Shown here: positions 21,114-29,387 of the stretch, in pieces
Numbering within the stretch: the stretch's first letter is position 1
How the letters are laid out: each line of letters begins with the position of its first letter
Source of the DNA: Fictibacillus arsenicus
Lineage (GTDB): Bacteria > Bacillota > Bacilli > Bacillales > Fictibacillaceae
DNA length: 64,000 nt
NCBI RefSeq assembly: GCF_001999465.1
Contig: NZ_MQMF01000001.1
Coordinates: forward strand, 682,001 to 746,000
Direction: 5' to 3'
The notes under the pieces: generated by a model
Told to the model about the DNA's origin: nothing
Databases searched by the model: none
Seen by the model: the letters and a program-made list of their open reading frames with translations, nothing else
Made by a program: the position numbers and the translations under genes

Positions 21114-22136
21114 TTACGGGCGACCCAATAGATTTCGGGCAGCTCCCTCGTCTGTAATGAGTACCTTTTTTGGACCATGTTTCATAAAAGCTGCAATCGC
21201 ATCTGCTTTAGATGAACCGCCTGCTACTGCCATGATGAAATCACTTTTGTGAAGCTCATCAAGCTGCAGTCCGATCGTACGGACGCGATGAACGACTTCC
21301 CCTTGCTGGTTAAAGTAGTAGCCAAACGCTTCAGCGACGGCTTTTTCTTCATCCAGTTTTTCTAATAGGGATGGGTTGGAATTCCTGCGTTCTGCCATTG
21401 TTTTAGCATCACCAATCCCGTGCAGCACTATACCAGCGGAGTGTATGAGCTCCATCACTTCTTTCACACCAGGTTCAGCCATTAAAGAAAGATAGGTTTC
21501 TTTGCTAAGCTGATCAGGCAAATGAAGCAGCCTGTATTCGCCGTTGGCTTTTTGAGCCATTGTTGAGCAGATCGTGTTTGCCTGGTTTTCAACTTTCTCC
21601 CCAAGTCCTCCGCGAGCTGGAACAAACAGCAATTGCTGGCCTTTTTGGATTGGTGTCATCATCTCTGCAACAGAGGCAAGAGTTGTCCCTCCAGTTACGG
21701 CAATGATGTTTTTCGTTGACAGCTGACGTTTTAGCCTGTCAGCCGCAGCTTTACCCATGTCGTTCTTAATCCACAGATCTTGATCACTGTCACCTGGTAC
21801 AACGATGACTTCAGACAGAATTAACATTTCCTTAAGATCTGATTCTAAAACATGCAAACCTGACAATTCTTTCATCATCTCAGAGAGTTCTATTAAAATA
21901 TCATGTCCCTCTGAAGTTAATGACATGCCAGACGTCTGAATGGTCAGAAGCCCTTGATCTTTTAGGAAGGAAACCTCAGAACGCAAAACCCGTTCTGTCA
22001 TGTTCAGGGTCGAAGCTAAGCTTCTTCTGCCAATGGGCTCATGAATTCTTACCACATTTAAAACGTTGTAACGTTTCCGCATCGTTTCCAGAAGGTCTGG
22101 CAGCAATTTCTTTTGAACATCTAATAGATTCTTCAT
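21114..22136 (-). CDS. cggR: central glycolytic genes regulator CggR (SorC family)
   Basis: 340 residues from the ATG at 22136, with AGGAG eight bases upstream; an in-frame ATG at 22181 would add 15 residues unlike the family. An N-terminal winged helix (EPIGRRSLASTLNMTERVLRSE read in two halves) is followed by a SugAR/SorC effector domain: VAVTGGTT-like and FVPARGGLGE, GIGDAKTM and AVAGGSSKADAI. CggR represses the operon and is released by fructose-1,6-bisphosphate. Its own operator lies upstream. Confidence 0.96.
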   Translation of the reverse strand: MKNLLDVQKKLLPDLLETMRKRYNVLNVVRIHEPIGRRSLASTLNMTERVLRSEVSFLKDQGLLTIQTSGMSLTSEGHDILIELSEMMKELSGLHVLESDLKEMLILSEVIVVPGDSDQDLWIKNDMGKAAADRLKRQLSTKNIIAVTGGTTLASVAEMMTPIQKGQQLLFVPARGGLGEKVENQANTICSTMAQKANGEYRLLHLPDQLSKETYLSLMAEPGVKEVMELIHSAGIVLHGIGDAKTMAERRNSNPSLLEKLDEEKAVAEAFGYYFNQQGEVVHRVRTIGLQLDELHKSDFIMAVAGGSSKADAIAAFMKHGPKKVLITDEGAARNLLGRP

Positions 22137-22205
22137 TGCACATTCTCCTGATCCAATGGGATTACGGTACTTTTTGTTCATGTGGGGTAAAAAAATGTCT
22201 CTATG

Positions 22206-22241
22206 GACAAATTTCGTCCCGGTTAGTCATTTTTTGTCCCA
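22206..22241 (-). promoter_or_regulatory. CggR operator
   Basis: On the minus strand TGGGAC-N6-TGAC-N4-CGGGAC-N6-TGTC matches the B. subtilis CggR operator CGGGAC-N6-TGTC-N4-CGGGAC-N6-TGTC with two mismatches and exact spacing over 36 bp. It sits between the promoter and the cggR start, the location used for roadblock repression. Confidence 0.9.
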
Positions 22242-22289
22242 TTAGCGTAAGAAAATAACTTGGTGTTACCCAAGTATGTTATTGCCATT

Positions 22290-22319
22290 TGTATAATTCC
22301 CTGATCGCATGAATTTCAA
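22290..22319 (-). promoter_or_regulatory. probable promoter of the cggR-gapA operon
   Basis: TTGAAA (22319-22314), an 18-base spacer and TATACA (22295-22290) lie about 50 bp before the CggR operator. A hairpin ACTTGG-N6-CCAAGT (22258-22275) falls in the 5' leader between promoter and operator. Confidence 0.55.
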
Positions 22320-22418
22320 ACGTGCCAGAAACTGCTTTTTGTCATAAAAAAGTCAAATTTCCTTCTGGCAAGTTTATATTATCAAATACTTTCACTAGAT
22401 TTCAACAACTTTTACTTA

Positions 22419-22664
22419 TTAAAAATTAGTAAGCGCTTTCTTTACTTTATCAATGGAGATCATACCGTAATCGATTTGTACGCCCTCCACTTCTATTACA
22501 GGAATCATTAATCCGTATTTTTCAAGAAGTACGTCGTCTTTATAAATATCTACAGTTTCAATTGTGAACGGTATTTCCTTTTGCAGGTCTTGTAATAGTT
22601 TATGCGCCTTATCGCAGAGTGGACAATGTTCTTTTGTATAAAAAATCAAGTTTTTTGCGCCCAT
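22419..22664 (-). CDS. glutaredoxin-like protein (DUF836 type)
   Basis: 81 residues with the thioredoxin-fold start LIFYTKEHCPLCDKA (redox motif CPLC), the cis-proline region MIPVIEVEG and a short final helix. This is the small glutaredoxin-like family found in many Firmicutes; partners are unknown. It lies between rpoN and cggR on the same strand, but a dispersed repeat and about 320 bp separate it from rpoN, so it probably has its own promoter. Confidence 0.85.
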   Translation of the reverse strand: MGAKNLIFYTKEHCPLCDKAHKLLQDLQKEIPFTIETVDIYKDDVLLEKYGLMIPVIEVEGVQIDYGMISIDKVKKALTNF

Positions 22665-22785
22665 TTTTGGTTCTCCTTTTTAAACGATTGTTTAACTTAG
22701 ATGATAGCAGAACTTATATAAAAAGAATAAAAATCTTATCCTTTAGGAAAGGCTGCTTTCGTATTTACTATTGCTCTTGATTGTG

Positions 22786-22884
22786 GTTGTTTTCCGCTCC
22801 AGGTTGCTCGCTTCCACGGGGCGTGCGGTGAGACTCCTGCCGCTTTGCGCTATTAGGAGTCTCACACCTTGAGCTTCAATCAAC
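22786..22884 (-). repeat. dispersed hairpin-prone repeat, copy C (between rpoN and the glutaredoxin-like gene)
   Basis: A shortened copy (about 100 bp): GGTTGTTTTCCGCTCCAGG at the left, CGCTTCCACGGGGCGTGCGG in the middle and CTTCAATCAAC at the right. The central GATCCCGCAGGAGTCTCGCACC block of the longer copies is missing. It is the only notable structure in the 321-bp gap 22665-22985. Confidence 0.8.
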
Positions 22885-22985
22885 TAGTCAAAGAAGACTA
22901 CTCAATAGAAAATGTACTGAGCAATAATCTTTCGATGAATCAAAGAAAAAGACCTCTTCCGTCTGGAAAAGATCTTGGCTCACAT

Positions 22986-24311
22986 TTATGAAGAGTAGCG
23001 TTTTCTTTTTGAAGAGGACGGAATGTTTAATTCTTCCCTATATTTTGCAACTGTTCTTCGCGAGATGCTTAGTCCGCTGTTTTGTTCTAATAGAGCTGCA
23101 AGAACTTGATCAGACAATGGCTTCAGTTTGTTCTCGCTTTCTACCAGCTTTTTTATTTCTGTTTTAGCTGATGTTGCTGAAGCACTCCCGCCATCTTGTG
23201 TATATATTTTTGCTGAGAAAAAAGACTTTAGCTCAACTGCGCCTTTCGTAGTCTGCAAAACTTTATTCTTCACCGCACGGCTAACAGTAGATTCATGCAC
23301 GCCTATTTGATCAGCTACATCTTTTAACGTTAAAGGTATGAGGTCCTTTTTCTCGAACGTATAAAAATATCTCTCTTGGACCCTAACAATCTCAGATGTA
23401 ATTTTGAGAAGGGTTTCTTTTCTTTGTTCTAAAGCTTTTTTAAGCCAGTTAAACTTTTGATACGATTCATGTATAAATTTTGACGTTTTATTTTTATCTT
23501 TTAAAAGGGATGCATAGCTGTCATTCAGCTTCATGACTGGTGAATATTGTTCGTTGATCGAAATATGAAGTTTCCTGTTTTCCATTGACACGGACACATC
23601 CGGATATAAATAAGACTGCTCATCTGCTGGTGAAAAAGCTGCCCCTGGCCGTGGATCTAATGTCTGCAGAAAATCTGCCGCTTCTTCAATCTGCTGCGGC
23701 AGGACATTAAGCAATTCAGATAAGGTTTTGATTTTCCTTTCTCCTAGAAGTTCTAAGTGCTGATCTGCAATTATGTAGCTTAATGTGTGTTCGAGTTTTT
23801 GTTCAGAAAGCTGGATCAAAAGGCATTCTCTTAAACTGCGGGCACCGATGCCAGTCGGCTCTAACTTTTGCAGCATCGATATAAGTTCTTCACACTTCTC
23901 TATGGAGACTGTAAATCGTGCTGCCGTTTCTTGCGCAGTTACAGTCAGATAACCGCTTTCATTCAAGCTTAATAAAAGATAATTAAATATTTTGCGGTCC
24001 TGTCCCAGAAGAGGAAGCAGGATGGCTTGTTTATATAGATAGTCATACAGTGTTTCCTGTTCGATGATCAGATGGTCGTAACTCTGTTTATCTTCTGATT
24101 GACTGCTGACTCCATTTTTTCGTCCGCTTTTTTTCAGCGTTGTAAACATGCCTTTTGGCTCAGAAATTTCGATTAACGGATTTTCTAGCGCCTGCTCTTG
24201 CAGATAGGAAGTAAGTTCATAACTAGGAACTTGTAAAATGGCGATGGCCTGGCGTAGTTCAGTTGTCATGACTAGATTCATGCTCTGCTGTTGGTACAAA
24301 CCCATTTCCAT
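22986..24311 (-). CDS. rpoN: RNA polymerase sigma-54 factor (SigL)
   Basis: 441 residues. The glutamine/leucine-rich N-terminal activator region (LYQQQSMNLVMTTELRQAIAIL read in two parts), the core-binding region (LEPTGIGARSLRECLLIQL), the helix-turn-helix region (VADQIGVHESTVSRAVKNK) and the RpoN box near the end (SRRTVAKYREELNIPSS) are all present. GGGAGGG before the first ATG supports the start. It is an enhancer-dependent sigma factor; in Bacillus it serves levanase, arginine/ornithine and branched-chain catabolic operons. No sigma-54 activator gene is in the window. Confidence 0.97.
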   Translation of the reverse strand: MEMGLYQQQSMNLVMTTELRQAIAILQVPSYELTSYLQEQALENPLIEISEPKGMFTTLKKSGRKNGVSSQSEDKQSYDHLIIEQETLYDYLYKQAILLPLLGQDRKIFNYLLLSLNESGYLTVTAQETAARFTVSIEKCEELISMLQKLEPTGIGARSLRECLLIQLSEQKLEHTLSYIIADQHLELLGERKIKTLSELLNVLPQQIEEAADFLQTLDPRPGAAFSPADEQSYLYPDVSVSMENRKLHISINEQYSPVMKLNDSYASLLKDKNKTSKFIHESYQKFNWLKKALEQRKETLLKITSEIVRVQERYFYTFEKKDLIPLTLKDVADQIGVHESTVSRAVKNKVLQTTKGAVELKSFFSAKIYTQDGGSASATSAKTEIKKLVESENKLKPLSDQVLAALLEQNSGLSISRRTVAKYREELNIPSSSKRKRYSS

Positions 24312-24393
24312 TTTGTATCCCTCCCCCTATTCATAATACTATAGATGTAAGCGCTATACATCCTACAAAATTTGGCGAAGAAATAACTTGACA

Positions 24394-24441
24394 TGAGAAT
24401 TGACTGGGGTCTGTCCCGGGACAGACCCCAGTCAATTCTCA
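24394..24441. repeat. 48-bp perfect palindrome
   Basis: The left arm TGAGAATTGACTGGGGTCTG followed by TCCC meets its exact complement at the centre 24417/24418 with no loop. The core GGGGTCTGTCCC is shared with the short repeat at 27278-27293. It lies between the cold-shock gene terminator and rpoN. Confidence 0.9.
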
Positions 24442-24467
24442 CACAATTTATAATACATTTAGGGCAC

Positions 24468-24506
24468 AAAAAAATGCCAGCACCACCCGGGGGCAGTCTG
24501 GCATTC
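24468..24506 (-). terminator. terminator of the cold-shock gene
   Basis: AATGCCAG and CTGGCATT form a stem followed by seven T residues on the minus strand. Confidence 0.82.
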
Positions 24507-24518
24507 TAAACTTTACTA

Positions 24519-24719
24519 TTAAAGTTTTGTTACGTTAGCAGCTTGTGGTCCACGCTCGCCATCAACGATTTCGAAAGATACTTCTTGTCCTTCTTCAAGA
24601 GACTTGAAGCCTTCTGATTGAATCGCAGAAAAGTGAACGAATACGTCGTTTCCGCCTTCAACTTCGATGAAGCCGAAACCTTTCTCAGCGTTAAACCATT
24701 TTACTTTACCATTTTGCAT
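24519..24719 (-). CDS. cold-shock protein (CspB/CspD family)
   Basis: 66 residues: [20 protein letters not shown] contains RNP1-like aromatic residues, [10 protein letters not shown] is the RNP2 region, and [10 protein letters not shown] the usual C-terminus. It binds single-stranded nucleic acid and acts as an RNA chaperone. AAGGAGG lies seven bases before the ATG. The promoter at 24912-24940 gives an unusually long leader (about 185 nt), typical of csp genes whose mRNA leader controls cold expression. Confidence 0.96.
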   Translation of the reverse strand: MQNGKVKWFNAEKGFGFIEVEGGNDVFVHFSAIQSEGFKSLEEGQEVSFEIVDGERGPQAANVTKL

Positions 24720-24736
24720 GGGTGTTTCCTCCTTAC

Positions 24737-24756
24737 AAACGCGAGTGTTCGCGTTT
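24737..24756 (-). promoter_or_regulatory. leader hairpin just upstream of the csp ribosome site
   Basis: AAACGCGA and TCGCGTTT form a perfect 8-bp stem with a 4-base loop ending a few bases before AAGGAGG. It could modulate ribosome access or mRNA stability with temperature. The rest of the 334-bp gap 24720-25053 holds the csp leader and the two divergent promoters. Confidence 0.55.
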
Positions 24757-24911
24757 TAACTCTTTTAACCGTATTACTATGTAAATAAAAAGACATAAAA
24801 AAATGCGTACTCATCTGAATAATCAGAAGCGGATTTAAGTGTTCCACTTCTTATTCAAAAAGTACGACCGCTTTAAATCCACAAATATTCACACCGTAAA
24901 TGGTTAAATAA

Positions 24912-24940
24912 ACTATAACATGCCCAAATTCAATTGTCAA
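24912..24940 (-). promoter_or_regulatory. SigA promoter of the csp gene
   Basis: TTGACA (24940-24935), a 17-base spacer and TATAGT (24917-24912) form a near-consensus SigA promoter. Confidence 0.8.
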
Positions 24941-25053
24941 AACAAGGGATGATTTTTCTCATTTAATTTTAATTAGGCACAAGAATAGGCTATGATAGTT
25001 AAGGGTTTTATATACATGATATTTACTTTCCATTTAAATTTAGGAGGATAAAC

Positions 25054-25269
25054 ATGAGCGAAGCATTTTCAGTTCCTTATTTTAAAGAAAACTTTCAGCA
25101 ATTTATAGAAAGAAATAAAGATGTTTTTACAAAAACACACGCGATGAACGCCTATTACCGCTCTATAGTTGGCACACTGATCAACGACAACTTGAATAAA
25201 AACAGCGAGATCGTTCGCCGTATCCGTAATTTAGAAATGGCTTATATCGAAATTAAAAATCAAAATTAA
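25054..25269 (+). CDS. hypothetical small protein, 71 residues
   Basis: The frame (MSEAFSVPYFKENFQQFIER) is largely alpha-helical and polar, with no membrane segment and no metal motif. TAGGAGG eight bases upstream gives good start support. It is divergent from the csp gene and upstream of clpP, with its own spacing. No family recognised. Confidence 0.6.
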   Translation: MSEAFSVPYFKENFQQFIERNKDVFTKTHAMNAYYRSIVGTLINDNLNKNSEIVRRIRNLEMAYIEIKNQN

Positions 25270-25418
25270 GCTTACTTATATAAGAAAAAGGGTAATGTTT
25301 TCACATCCAGAGGTTTAAAATCCTACTCCTCGCGGGCATTATGATGATAGCCCATACATAAGGTTTAAGAAGGATATTAAGCATGAGTTGGCGAAATGAA
25401 AAGTTAAACAGCATATCG

Positions 25419-25448
25419 TTTGACCTTGTTTGACCTTTTTTGTATGAT
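25419..25448 (+). promoter_or_regulatory. CtsR-controlled clpP promoter
   Basis: TTTGACC occurs at 25419-25425 and 25429-25435, the direct heptad repeat of the CtsR box (GGTCAAA-N3-GGTCAAA on the other strand). TTGACC (25420), a 17-base spacer and TATGAT (25443-25448) form the promoter, so CtsR would cover the -35 and spacer. This predicts heat- and stress-induced clpP. Confidence 0.9.
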
Positions 25449-25489
25449 GACAGTACAGTTTAAAGTGAAAAAGGAGAAGGAGGATTTCC

Positions 25490-26092
25490 ATGAACTTAAT
25501 TCCAACAGTAATTGAACAAACGAACCGTGGGGAGCGCGCTTACGATATCTACTCCCGATTATTAAAAGACCGGATTATTATGCTTGGCAGTGCGATTGAT
25601 GATAACGTTTCAAACTCTATCGTTGCACAGCTTTTATTCCTAGCCGCTGAAGATCCTGATAAAGACATCTCGTTATACATAAACAGCCCAGGTGGATCCA
25701 TCACAGCTGGTATGGCGATCTATGATACGATGAACTTCATTAAGCCGCATGTATCAACAATCTGTATCGGGATGGCTGCATCTATGGGTGCATTCTTGCT
25801 TGCTGCAGGTGAAAAAGGAAAACGTTATGTTCTTCCAAACTCAGAAGTAATGATTCACCAGCCGCTTGGCGGAACTCGAGGTCAAGCGAGCGACATCGAA
25901 ATCCACGCTCGCCGCATTATCCAGATGCGTGAACAGCTAAACAAAATTTTGGCTGAAAAAACTGGCCAGCCGCTTGAAGTTATCGAGCGCGATACAGACC
26001 GTGATAATTTCTTGCTTGCAGAAGATGCTGTTAAATACGGATTAGTTGATAAGCTCATCACTTCAGTAGACAGCACAGATATTAAAAAATAA
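25490..26092 (+). CDS. clpP: ATP-dependent Clp protease proteolytic subunit
   Basis: 200 residues with the complete catalytic triad: Ser98 in GMAASMGAF, His123 in MIHQPLGG and Asp172 in RDTDRDNF. The N-terminus begins [10 protein letters not shown]. It forms a 14-mer barrel with ClpC, ClpX or ClpE and degrades misfolded and regulatory proteins, including SsrA-tagged chains made by the tmRNA system in this window. GGAGG is well placed. A CtsR site and strong terminator flank it. Confidence 0.98.
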   Translation: MNLIPTVIEQTNRGERAYDIYSRLLKDRIIMLGSAIDDNVSNSIVAQLLFLAAEDPDKDISLYINSPGGSITAGMAIYDTMNFIKPHVSTICIGMAASMGAFLLAAGEKGKRYVLPNSEVMIHQPLGGTRGQASDIEIHARRIIQMREQLNKILAEKTGQPLEVIERDTDRDNFLLAEDAVKYGLVDKLITSVDSTDIKK

Positions 26093-26097
26093 GCGTT

Positions 26098-26133
26098 TAA
26101 AAAAACAGGACCGCTAAGGCGATCCTGTTTTTT
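26098..26133 (+). terminator. clpP terminator
   Basis: AAAAACAGGA and TCCTGTTTTT form a stem ending in a T-run. Confidence 0.82.
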
Positions 26134-26145
26134 GTTTGCAAATAT

Positions 26146-27123
26146 TTAGATGACAGCTACAATTTTTCCTTTAACATGTCTTTCTGAAAGTTTGATAAGC
26201 GCAACGGGCACTTCTTCTAACGTTACTTTTTCAGAAATCATACTAGATAGCTCACCTTCAACAACGAGATTAGCTAACTCTTCATTCATTGTTGCTAAAT
26301 CCTTTTGCGCTTCCCAATTGTTCGAAAAATGAGCTGCGCCAAGTGCGATTTCATGGAAAGACAGAGCCTGGCTAAAGGGTTTTACAGAAGAATAATCTGG
26401 ATTACCGGCAATGAAAGCGATTCTGCCATTAAACGCTATGCTTTGAAGTGATTGTGTAGCATTATCACGGCTTACTGTATCAAGTACTGCGTTCACACCT
26501 GTATTCTTTGTTATTTCCAAAATACGAGCATGAACATCTTCTGTTTTATAAAAGATTACGTAATCTGCGCCGAGCTCTTTCACGTACTCTTCATTTTCAG
26601 GAGAACATGTTGTAATTACTTTTGCACCGATATTTTTAGCGAGTTGAATGGCAAATCCGCCAACTCCACCTGCTCCGCCATGAATAAGGATCGTTTCTCC
26701 ACTCTGAAGGTTCATTTTGCGGATTAATGCTTGATAAGCTGTCATACCTGCACAAGGAAGAGCAGCAGCCTCTTCAAAAGATAACTCATCAGGTATTCTT
26801 GCAACAGTGTGAGCAGTTGTTACAGCAAATTCTGCAAATCCGCCTTTTTTCGTCAGATTGCCATGATAAAATACACGGTCTCCCTTTTGAAAACCTGTCA
26901 CATCTTCTCCTATTTCTTCAATAACGCCTGCTGCATCCACTCCCAGAATGTGTGGATATGACCAATTTGGATTGCCATTGGTTGCAGTCTTGTAGTCTAC
27001 CGGATTAAGACCCGCAGCTTTTATCTTTACAAGGACTTCACCTGATCCTGGAGCAGGTTTCTCCGTCTCGCTTACCTTCATTTCACGCCACATATTTTTA
27101 TCTTCAAGCAGTAAAGCTTTCAT
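26146..27123 (-). CDS. zinc-free NADP-dependent quinone oxidoreductase-like protein (MDR family)
   Basis: 325 residues. GroES-like N-terminal domain with AAGLNPVDYK and LGVDAAGVIEEIG, then a Rossmann domain with ILIHGGAGGVGGFAIQLAK and ITTCSPEN. Cysteine zinc ligands of classical alcohol dehydrogenases are absent, so it belongs to the quinone reductase/zeta-crystallin side of the MDR family. Substrate unknown; detoxification of reactive carbonyls or quinones is plausible. It lies downstream of trpE on the same strand, 120 bp away. Confidence 0.85.
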   Translation of the reverse strand: MKALLLEDKNMWREMKVSETEKPAPGSGEVLVKIKAAGLNPVDYKTATNGNPNWSYPHILGVDAAGVIEEIGEDVTGFQKGDRVFYHGNLTKKGGFAEFAVTTAHTVARIPDELSFEEAAALPCAGMTAYQALIRKMNLQSGETILIHGGAGGVGGFAIQLAKNIGAKVITTCSPENEEYVKELGADYVIFYKTEDVHARILEITKNTGVNAVLDTVSRDNATQSLQSIAFNGRIAFIAGNPDYSSVKPFSQALSFHEIALGAAHFSNNWEAQKDLATMNEELANLVVEGELSSMISEKVTLEEVPVALIKLSERHVKGKIVAVI

Positions 27124-27243
27124 ATATATAAGTCCCCTTTATGATTAAAAATAGTTAATTGAAAAATTGATACAAGGGACAGTATATCCATTTTCCTAGC
27201 AAGCGAGTAGAAAAATGCTCAGAGCATTAATTGAACGGTGTCC

Positions 27244-28791
27244 TCACCGAATGGACAAACTGGGGATTTGTATTTGTGCGGGGTCTGTCCCCCTTTCGAT
27301 TGCTTTGAGCATGGCTTTGGCTTTGTTGACGGTTTCTTCGTATTCACGCTCGGGTACAGAGTCTGCTACGACTCCTGCCCCAGCTTGGACATACGCTTTA
27401 CCGTCTTGGAAAACGATTGTCCGAATGGCGATACATGAGTCCATTTGGCCATTGAAACCTAGATACCCAATCGCACCTCCATAGACGCCACGTGCTTCTT
27501 TTTCAAGCTCTGAGATAATCTGCATCGCTCTTACCTTTGGAGCACCAGATACGGTACCTGCTGGCATACATGAGCGAAGCGCATCAAAGAAATCTTTATC
27601 TTCTCGCATTTTTCCTTTTACATGCGAAACGATGTGCATCACATGGGAATAGCGTTCGATTTCCATATATGAATCAAGTTCCACTGTGCCAAATTCGCTC
27701 ACCCGGCCAACATCGTTCCGGCCTAAGTCAACAAGCATCACATGTTCTGCGCGTTCTTTTTCGTCTGCCAAAAGGTCTTTTTCAAACGCTAAGTCTTCTT
27801 CTCTTGTTTTTCCTCTAGGTCGTGTTCCTGCGATCGGCCGGTTTTCAATGCAGCCGTTATCCACTTTTACAAGAAGTTCAGGTGACGCCCCGACGATAAA
27901 GGTATCTTTCGATTTGTAATAGTACATATACGGTGAAGGGTTCATCGAACGAAGCAGTCTGTACACATCAAAGGGATCTGCTTCTGTTTCCTGCTCGAAC
28001 CGCTGTGACAGAACGACTTGAAAGATATCACCTGTTTGGATATATTCCTTTGCTTTTTCCACCATTGAGCAGAACTCTTCTTTCGAATGGGAAGAACGGA
28101 CATTTCCGGTTTGCTTATTATTTTCAAATGCAAAATCGCTTTTTATTGAAGTCTTTTTTGAAGGCTCCTGCAATTCCCGATAGGTTTTACGGATGTTTTC
28201 GCAAACTTGTTCGTATTTCTTTTGAATGGTGTCTTCTTGATCTTCAGGATCAATGTGCATATTGCAGAGAATCGTTGTTTTTTGCTTAAGGTGATCAAAA
28301 ACGATCATTTCATCTGTAAATAAAAATTCCATTTCATTCGACTGATTGGATGGGGTTGGCGGTGAAGGGACATTTTCAAAAGTATGAATAAGATCATAGC
28401 CGAAGAATCCGACAGCACCTCCTGTAAATGGCGGCAGTTCAGAGAGTTTGGGAGATTTGTAGCGTGATATGTGTTTTTTTACTATATCTAGAGGAGAACC
28501 GTGTTCATGAATTGTTTTGTCTTCATTATCATTTAAGTAGGTTAGATTCACATCATACCCTTTTGAGGAGATTACTAGGAAAGGCTTCCTGCCAATATAA
28601 GAGTACCTTGCCCAGCGTTCCCCGCCTTCTACACTTTCGAGTAAAAACGAATAATTTTCATGACGCACCTTTTCAAATTGTGAGATGCACGTTTCATGAT
28701 CGGAAAGGTACGTAAAACCGACCGGAATAACATTATAATTTTGTTTTATAAGAGATACGACGTCCTCTATTGATGGGGTAAACATTTTCAA
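27244..28791 (-). CDS. trpE: anthranilate synthase component I
   Basis: 515 residues. SFLLESVEGGERWARYS contains the LLES feedback-tryptophan element near residue 50. The catalytic chorismate-binding domain has VVLSQRFE, IAGTRPRGKT, LVDLGRNDVGRV, PAGTVSGAPKVRAMQII and IGYLGFNGQMDSCIAIRT. With the TrpG-type amidotransferase it converts chorismate to anthranilate. It stands alone: no trpD-A follow in this window. The leader carries an 11-triplet TRAP site and attenuator. The last 15 codons or so come from a copy of the intergenic repeat at 27253-27293, an unusual C-terminal extension. Confidence 0.95.
   Translation of the reverse strand: MKMFTPSIEDVVSLIKQNYNVIPVGFTYLSDHETCISQFEKVRHENYSFLLESVEGGERWARYSYIGRKPFLVISSKGYDVNLTYLNDNEDKTIHEHGSPLDIVKKHISRYKSPKLSELPPFTGGAVGFFGYDLIHTFENVPSPPTPSNQSNEMEFLFTDEMIVFDHLKQKTTILCNMHIDPEDQEDTIQKKYEQVCENIRKTYRELQEPSKKTSIKSDFAFENNKQTGNVRSSHSKEEFCSMVEKAKEYIQTGDIFQVVLSQRFEQETEADPFDVYRLLRSMNPSPYMYYYKSKDTFIVGASPELLVKVDNGCIENRPIAGTRPRGKTREEDLAFEKDLLADEKERAEHVMLVDLGRNDVGRVSEFGTVELDSYMEIERYSHVMHIVSHVKGKMREDKDFFDALRSCMPAGTVSGAPKVRAMQIISELEKEARGVYGGAIGYLGFNGQMDSCIAIRTIVFQDGKAYVQAGAGVVADSVPEREYEETVNKAKAMLKAIERGTDPAQIQIPSLSIR
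27253..27293. repeat. short palindromic repeat element, copy 3 (inside the trpE 3' end)
   Basis: GGACAAAC-TGGGGATTTGT-ATTTGT-GCGGGGTCTGTCCCCC shares layout and most bases with copies at 14577 and 29419. It lies wholly within the trpE coding frame and encodes roughly GTDPAQIQIPSLS. Confidence 0.75.
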
Positions 28792-28806
28792 CCACCTCTT
28801 TCAAAT

Positions 28807-28842
28807 AATAAAAGCCTCGCGCTTGTTACAGCGGAGGCTTGT
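28807..28842 (-). terminator. trp attenuator terminator
   Basis: AAGCCTCCGC and GCGCGAGGCTT form a stem followed by TTATTATTT on the minus strand, 15 bp before trpE, downstream of the TRAP site. A separate hairpin TTTAATCC-T-GGATTAAA (near 28876-28892) lies between them. Confidence 0.75.
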
Positions 28843-28895
28843 TTAAATGCAACATTAATAAACTAAGAAAGAGGTTTAATCCAGGATTAAATACT

Positions 28896-28955
28896 CTCAA
28901 CTCAGCTCAAGCTATGCTCTCTTCTCTCCACTCATCTCAACTAACTGCTATTCTC
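28896..28955 (-). promoter_or_regulatory. TRAP (MtrB) binding site, 11 triplets
   Basis: On the RNA strand there are eleven GAG or UAG triplets separated mostly by two nucleotides (range 2-4): GAG, UAG, UAG, GAG, GAG, GAG, GAG, UAG, GAG, GAG, GAG. Eleven matches the 11-subunit TRAP ring. With the downstream terminator this indicates tryptophan-dependent attenuation as in the B. subtilis trp leader. Confidence 0.85.
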
Positions 28956-28968
28956 CTGATTAGTGATT

Positions 28969-28997
28969 AATATAAAGGCTAGACCTTTGTCTGTCAA
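28969..28997 (-). promoter_or_regulatory. SigA promoter of trpE
   Basis: TTGACA (28997-28992), a 17-base spacer and TATATT (28974-28969) place the start near 28962, a few bases before the first TRAP triplet. Confidence 0.8.
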
Positions 28998-29022
28998 CTG
29001 TTTGCAGTACTTTGAACGGATT

Positions 29023-29322
29023 TCAGCGATAAAAGGAATGCCTGATGACCCAGATCCAGCACACACTGAAAAATAATAGGATGCTGAAGGTTGCGGTAAT
29101 TCCGAAAGCAAGGCTTAAGAATAGACCTGGGTTTGAGGGATCTGCAAATGAATAACTGAGCAATGCGAGAGGATAGATGATAATAAAAGTCAGCATGAAC
29201 ACCCAATAGATTCTCCTCAGCGTGCTCTTCTTAGGTTTAAGGATATAAAGGGTTAAGAGGATATTCACTATTGTTAAACCAGCGGCAAACGACCAGTCAT
29301 ACATAATACTCGTATGCTCCAA
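29023..29322 (-). CDS. hypothetical membrane protein with three helices
   Basis: 99 residues with three hydrophobic helices (WSFAAGLTIVNILLTLYIL, VFMLTFIIIYPLALLSY, LSLAFGITATFSILLFFSVC) and a basic loop KPKKSTLRRIY. GGAGGCGA lies upstream of the ATG. No family recognised. It lies between crh and the trpE promoter, and its own 3' end reaches close to that promoter, so readthrough into trpE is possible. Confidence 0.6.
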   Translation of the reverse strand: MEHTSIMYDWSFAAGLTIVNILLTLYILKPKKSTLRRIYWVFMLTFIIIYPLALLSYSFADPSNPGLFLSLAFGITATFSILLFFSVCWIWVIRHSFYR

Positions 29323-29387
29323 AGCAATCGCCTCCCTTTCCTCTATATCACTATATTAAGAAACGGTGTATGGCCAACCCTATAAAA

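Noticed and set aside
25290-25350. tRNA gene near clpP
   Set aside because: B. subtilis has a tRNA-Arg beside clpP, but here only a faint T-arm-like string is seen, with no matching acceptor stem or anticodon arm.
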